Source: Winogradskyella alexanderae
Lineage (GTDB): Bacteria; Bacteroidota; Bacteroidia; Flavobacteriales; Flavobacteriaceae
Direction of reading: 5' to 3'
DNA length: 64,000 nt
Assembly (NCBI RefSeq): GCF_020166335.1
Contig: NZ_JAIUJR010000001.1
Coordinates: 310,001-374,000 of the forward strand
The first letter of the stretch is position 1, and the number at the start of each line of letters is the position of its first letter. The notes beneath the pieces were generated by a model that saw nothing but the letters and a program-made list of their open reading frames with translations, did no database searches and was not told the DNA's origin. Both the position numbers and the translations under genes were made by a program. Below, one piece after another: positions 60,872 through 64,000 of this stretch.

Positions 60872-60879
60872 TAGGTTTG
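60872..60879 (+). promoter_or_regulatory. Putative -7 element of the exported hypothetical gene
   Basis: TAGGTTTG matches TAnnTTTG, 20 bases before the ATG at 60900, and supports that start over an in-frame TTG at 60867. Confidence 0.4.
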
Positions 60880-60899
60880 TTGCCAAAGCTTTAAACTTT

Positions 60900-61598
60900 A
60901 TGAACACAAACAAAAACAGTTTATTAGTAGTTTTTTGTCTACTTTTTGTTACAATTTGTTATTCACAGCATAGAAGATTTATCATAAAAAATGGAATTGC
61001 TATTGGCGGTGGTATTACGCAGTTTGATATTGCATCAGATAATTTTACGACCACGGCAGGTAATGGTTGGCTCATAAGTTCTTCTGCAACGGGAGACCTA
61101 CCAAATAAATGGTATAATGTAAGCTATGGTCTTCAAATTTCTGGCAACTCTATTGAGTTTTCGGGTTATGAATCAAATTTGGGAACAGAAAATGACACAC
61201 AGATTGAATACGACATTTTTGCGGCTCAACTGGCATTTATGTTTCACGCCAAAGTTGTACCTAATTTAATGACTATTGACGCGGGCCCGATGGTTCAATA
61301 TAATGGAAAATTGGACTTGAACTCAAATAATGAGGAAAACCTTTATGTTTATTTAAATAACGCTAACAGTATTTTGGCAAAGGACATTGAAGATATTTCT
61401 CAAATAAATGTCAATGGCGCTATCGGAGCCACAATTGGTTTAGGCGCCTTTAAGTTTAGAGCGCAATACATTTACGGATTTAGTAATATTCTGAATAAAC
61501 TGAACAACACAGACTCTGAAATAGGGCCACAATCCGGAGATACAGACTTTAAAGGAAACCAAACAATGCTAAATTTTATGGCCTTGATTACTTTTTAA
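60900..61598 (+). CDS. Hypothetical outer-membrane beta-barrel-like protein
   Basis: A 232-residue exported protein. The ATG at 60900 gives a signal peptide (MNTNKNSLLVVFCLLFVTICYSQ), and the -7 box upstream favours it. The mature part has alternating hydrophobic strands (GIAIGGGITQFDIASDNF, YNVSYGLQISGNSIEFSG, LAFMFHAKVVPNLMTIDAG, GAIGATIGLGAFKFRAQYIYGF), typical of small outer-membrane barrels, and ends in FMALITF with a terminal Phe. No family is recognised. It converges with gltX at 5 bases. Confidence 0.6.
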   Translation: MNTNKNSLLVVFCLLFVTICYSQHRRFIIKNGIAIGGGITQFDIASDNFTTTAGNGWLISSSATGDLPNKWYNVSYGLQISGNSIEFSGYESNLGTENDTQIEYDIFAAQLAFMFHAKVVPNLMTIDAGPMVQYNGKLDLNSNNEENLYVYLNNANSILAKDIEDISQINVNGAIGATIGLGAFKFRAQYIYGFSNILNKLNNTDSEIGPQSGDTDFKGNQTMLNFMALITF

Positions 61599-61603
61599 AT
61601 AAA

Positions 61604-63121
61604 TCAGAACGATTCTATTGCTATTTCAATACGTTTAATAGATTCGTCTTTACCTACCATAAACATAATATCAAAAACATCTGGACCCTGAAGCGCCCCA
61701 ACTAAAGCCAAGCGCAAAGGCATCATGACTTTTCCAAACCCAATATCCTTAAAGGCAATCCATTCTTTTATTGCCACTCTGAGCGACTCGGCAGAGTTGG
61801 CATCCGTATTTTCTATTACAGCGACCAATTCACGCATCAGGTCGTCGGTACCTTCTTTCCATGCTTTTTTAGCTGCCTTTTCATTGTAGCCTTCAGGCGC
61901 AAAGAAAAAGTAATGGCTCAAATCCCAAAAATCACTAACAAATGTGGCGCGCTCTTTTATTAGAGCAACAACCAATTGAATATAGTTAATATCAAAAGGC
62001 GCAAGTTCAGGTTTAGATTTTTTAAATAGTACGGCCAATTCAGAATCAGACTGTTCTTGCATGTAGTGGTGGTTAAACCATTTCGTTTTATCGGGATCGA
62101 AACGCGCTCCGGCTTTATTGACCTTATTTAGATCGAAAGCATTAACAAGCTCTTCTAAACTGAATATTTCTTGTTCTGTACCGGGATTCCAGCCAAGAAA
62201 GGCTAAAAAATTCACCAAGGCCCCAGGGAAGTAGCCGTCCTCTTTGTAGCCTCTAGAAATAGCATTGGTTTTTGGATCTTTCCATTGTAAAGGAAAAACA
62301 GGAAATCCTAGTTTATCGCCATCGCGCTTGCTTAGTTTTCCTTTTCCGGTTGGTTTTAATATCAAAGGCAGATGTGCAAATTTCGGTGCTTCCCAACCAA
62401 AAGCATCGTATAAAAGTTGGTGTAATGCTAAAGAAGGCAACCATTCTTCACCCCGAATGACATGAGAGATTTCCATTAAGTGGTCATCTACAATATTTGC
62501 TAGATGATAGGTAGGCATACCATCGCTTTTAAACAAAACCTTATCGTCAAGCACGTTTGTATCAATAGTAATATTGCCCCTAATAATATCCTTTAATTGT
62601 AGCGTTTGGTCTTGTGGTGACTTAAATCGAATAACGTAATCTTCACCAGATTTAATTTTGACTTGTGTCTCCTCATCAGAAAGCACAAGTGAATTTACCA
62701 ACCGGCCTTTTTCACGATTGTGCCAATTGTATGTAAATGTCTTGCCATGGGCCTCGTGGTCCCTTCTGTGTGAGTCTAATTGATCTGGTGTATCAAAAGC
62801 ATAGTAGGCCTTGCCATTAGCAACAAGTTCGTCCGCATATTTACGATAAAGGTGTTTGCGTTCGCTTTGTCTATACGGCCCAAACTTTTCATTTTTTCCA
62901 GGGCCTTCATCAAAGGGAATACCGCACCAATTCAAAGCCTTTACAACATAGTCTTCGGCTCCTTGTACATACCTGTTTTGATCTGTATCCTCAATGCGCA
63001 ATACAAAATTACCGCCATGTTTTTTGGCAAACAAATAATTAAAAAGGGCGGTTCTAACACCACCTATATGTAAGGGCCCGGTTGGGCTTGGCGCAAAGCG
63101 CACTCTGACATTTTTAGACAT
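61604..63121 (-). CDS. gltX: Glutamyl-tRNA synthetase
   Basis: It charges tRNA-Glu with glutamate. The 505-residue class I synthetase has the HIGG variant of the HIGH motif (GPLHIGGVRTALF, about 16-28) and KLSKR (KGKLSKRDGDK) with the usual spacing. The C-terminal half contains the anticodon-binding helices (FDPDKTKWFNHHYMQEQ). Length is typical. It is 38 bases upstream of the alkB-like gene end and on the same strand. Confidence 0.97.
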   Translation of the reverse strand: MSKNVRVRFAPSPTGPLHIGGVRTALFNYLFAKKHGGNFVLRIEDTDQNRYVQGAEDYVVKALNWCGIPFDEGPGKNEKFGPYRQSERKHLYRKYADELVANGKAYYAFDTPDQLDSHRRDHEAHGKTFTYNWHNREKGRLVNSLVLSDEETQVKIKSGEDYVIRFKSPQDQTLQLKDIIRGNITIDTNVLDDKVLFKSDGMPTYHLANIVDDHLMEISHVIRGEEWLPSLALHQLLYDAFGWEAPKFAHLPLILKPTGKGKLSKRDGDKLGFPVFPLQWKDPKTNAISRGYKEDGYFPGALVNFLAFLGWNPGTEQEIFSLEELVNAFDLNKVNKAGARFDPDKTKWFNHHYMQEQSDSELAVLFKKSKPELAPFDINYIQLVVALIKERATFVSDFWDLSHYFFFAPEGYNEKAAKKAWKEGTDDLMRELVAVIENTDANSAESLRVAIKEWIAFKDIGFGKVMMPLRLALVGALQGPDVFDIMFMVGKDESIKRIEIAIESF

Positions 63122-63159
63122 ATTAAAACTTTAAAGCGTAAAGATAGTTTGATATAGCT

Positions 63160-64000
63160 TTACAACAAAGCAATTAAAGTCCAAGATACAATCATTGACC
63201 TTGGCACACGGCTGTTCATAATTTTAAACCATAGTGGCGGAACCATAGACAAAACCATAGAGGTTGGATATCCAAAAGGCATTTGAGGACTTTCTTCGTG
63301 ACAGTGTAAAACTTGATATTTCTTTGAGGACTTGTAATGATGATCACTATGCCTTGTTAATTCATACAAAACAATACGCCCAATTACATGGTTCGAGTTC
63401 CACGAGTGCACCTCTTTAACGCGTTCATATCGACCAGATTTCGTTTGTGAACGCAATAAACCATAATGCTCAATATAATTGACGGTTTCCAACAGAACAA
63501 AACCAACAATACCTGAAGCTATAGCAAACAGCAATGTTTTTGGGCCAAAAGTGAGAACAACTAAAGCTAGATAGGCCAATTGAATAAAGGTGTACCAAAG
63601 CATATCATTCTTAAATGACCAAAATGAATTACCAGTATTTTTTAGAAGCTTTTTTTGAATACGCCACGCACTAAAATATTGTCTTATGGTTGAGGTAAAC
63701 CAAAAGGAGTAAACGGATTGATTATATTTTGCTGTGGCAGGATCTTCAGGTGTTGCTGCATTAAGATGATGCCCATAATTATGCTCAATGTAAAAGTGCA
63801 TGTAAAAGGAGGGCAGGAGCAATGCTTTCCCCAGAAAGCGTTCATTCGTTTTCTGCCTGTGGCCAAGTTCGTGCCCAACATTTATTCCATTTACGCCTAA
63901 CACGATACCGACAGAAAATATGAGGCCAACGAATTCATAAGTTTCTAAATTTGATGTAGAGACTAGATACAGCCCATAAATTAAAATCCCATATACTACA
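63160..64000 (-). CDS. AlkB-family alkane 1-monooxygenase / desaturase (truncated by window edge)
   Basis: The frame is open to base 64000, so the N-terminus lies outside. GTG at 63903 is just one internal codon, since 32 further in-frame codons precede it (ending VGIV, then LGVNGINVGHELGH). Histidine motifs of non-haem di-iron AlkB enzymes are present: HELGHR, EHNYGHH, NYIEHYG and RHSDHHYKSSKKYQ, followed by PFGYPTSM. Several hydrophobic helices surround them. AlkB hydroxylates medium-chain alkanes or terminal carbons of fatty chains; which it does here is unknown. It is 38 bases downstream of gltX. Confidence 0.85.
   Translation of the reverse strand, partial: VVYGILIYGLYLVSTSNLETYEFVGLIFSVGIVLGVNGINVGHELGHRQKTNERFLGKALLLPSFYMHFYIEHNYGHHLNAATPEDPATAKYNQSVYSFWFTSTIRQYFSAWRIQKKLLKNTGNSFWSFKNDMLWYTFIQLAYLALVVLTFGPKTLLFAIASGIVGFVLLETVNYIEHYGLLRSQTKSGRYERVKEVHSWNSNHVIGRIVLYELTRHSDHHYKSSKKYQVLHCHEESPQMPFGYPTSMVLSMVPPLWFKIMNSRVPRSMIVSWTLIALL

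Noticed and set aside
1..64000. Insertion sequences, CRISPR arrays, phage or plasmid genes
   Set aside because: No transposase, integrase, repeat-spacer array or terminal inverted repeats were seen anywhere in the window.

Overview
The window is a stretch of chromosome from a member of the Bacteroidota, most likely a marine Flavobacteriaceae. The evidence is low GC with A/T-rich intergenic DNA, many lipoproteins with Cys directly after a short hydrophobic leader, a Por (type IX) secretion C-terminal sorting domain, an OMP_b-brl-type TonB-like receptor with a carboxypeptidase-regulatory domain, and repeated copies of the Bacteroidota -7 promoter element TAnnTTTG. Genes are dense and mostly housekeeping. 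I saw no insertion sequence, prophage, CRISPR array or plasmid gene. I cannot name a genus from the sequence alone.

Layout. 1-7.8 kb (+): end of mscL, asd, a lipoprotein prolyl oligopeptidase, a diheme cytochrome lipoprotein and a T9SS-exported FG-GAP/ASPIC-UnbV protein. 7.8-8.7 kb (+): a lone ABC ATPase. 8.7-17.8 kb (-): a tight ten-gene operon holding a type III polyketide synthase, a methyltransferase, an FAD oxidoreductase, a YceI protein, a private fatty-acid-synthase set (ketosynthase, dehydratase, FabL-like SDR, ACP, phosphopantetheinyl transferase) and an MMPL/RND exporter. This is the strongest candidate for an undescribed system, probably a phenolic lipid, pyrone or quinone destined for the envelope. 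17.8-24.4 kb (-): a Gre-fold-like protein and a DAO-family oxidase, then accC, accB, fabH, rpmF, yceD and pdxA, i.e. malonyl-CoA supply and fatty-acid initiation next to the polyketide operon.

24.5-38.7 kb: ribE, a small Pro-rich protein, tRNA-Met(CAT), methylmalonyl-CoA epimerase, rbfA plus an FtsX/LolE-type permease, dusB, a lipocalin-like lipoprotein, an M28 peptidase, a TolB-like propeller, a TonB-type receptor, lepA and a CPA1/TrkA-N antiporter. 38.8-51.2 kb: an MBL hydrolase, an S8 protease with a large insertion, an M1 peptidase, an aspartoacylase-like protein paired with a GCS2-CBS fusion, rnpA, ctp, a double-OmpA protein, elaA, a CDF zinc transporter and rpiB. 51.2-51.8 kb: the only long A/T-rich gap, with DnaA-box-like 9-mers and divergent flanking genes, a possible replication origin. 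51.8-64 kb: rnr, small envelope proteins, tRNA-Cys, folB, a Zn-ribbon protein, glnS, a DUF1761 protein, an SPFH protein, gltX and the truncated end of an AlkB-family monooxygenase.

Architecture. Four convergent gene pairs share both stop codons in one 4-base overlap, and two more are 1 base apart. Three divergent intergenic regions carry TAnnTTTG boxes facing each other at 2-6 bases. In three genes the -7 box lies 3-5 bases before the ATG, which suggests leaderless mRNAs. Starts were moved downstream of the longest possible frame where signal peptides, family N-termini or promoter elements required it (5397, 7827, 23304, 26185, 30047, 31417, 41464, 57161, 60900).
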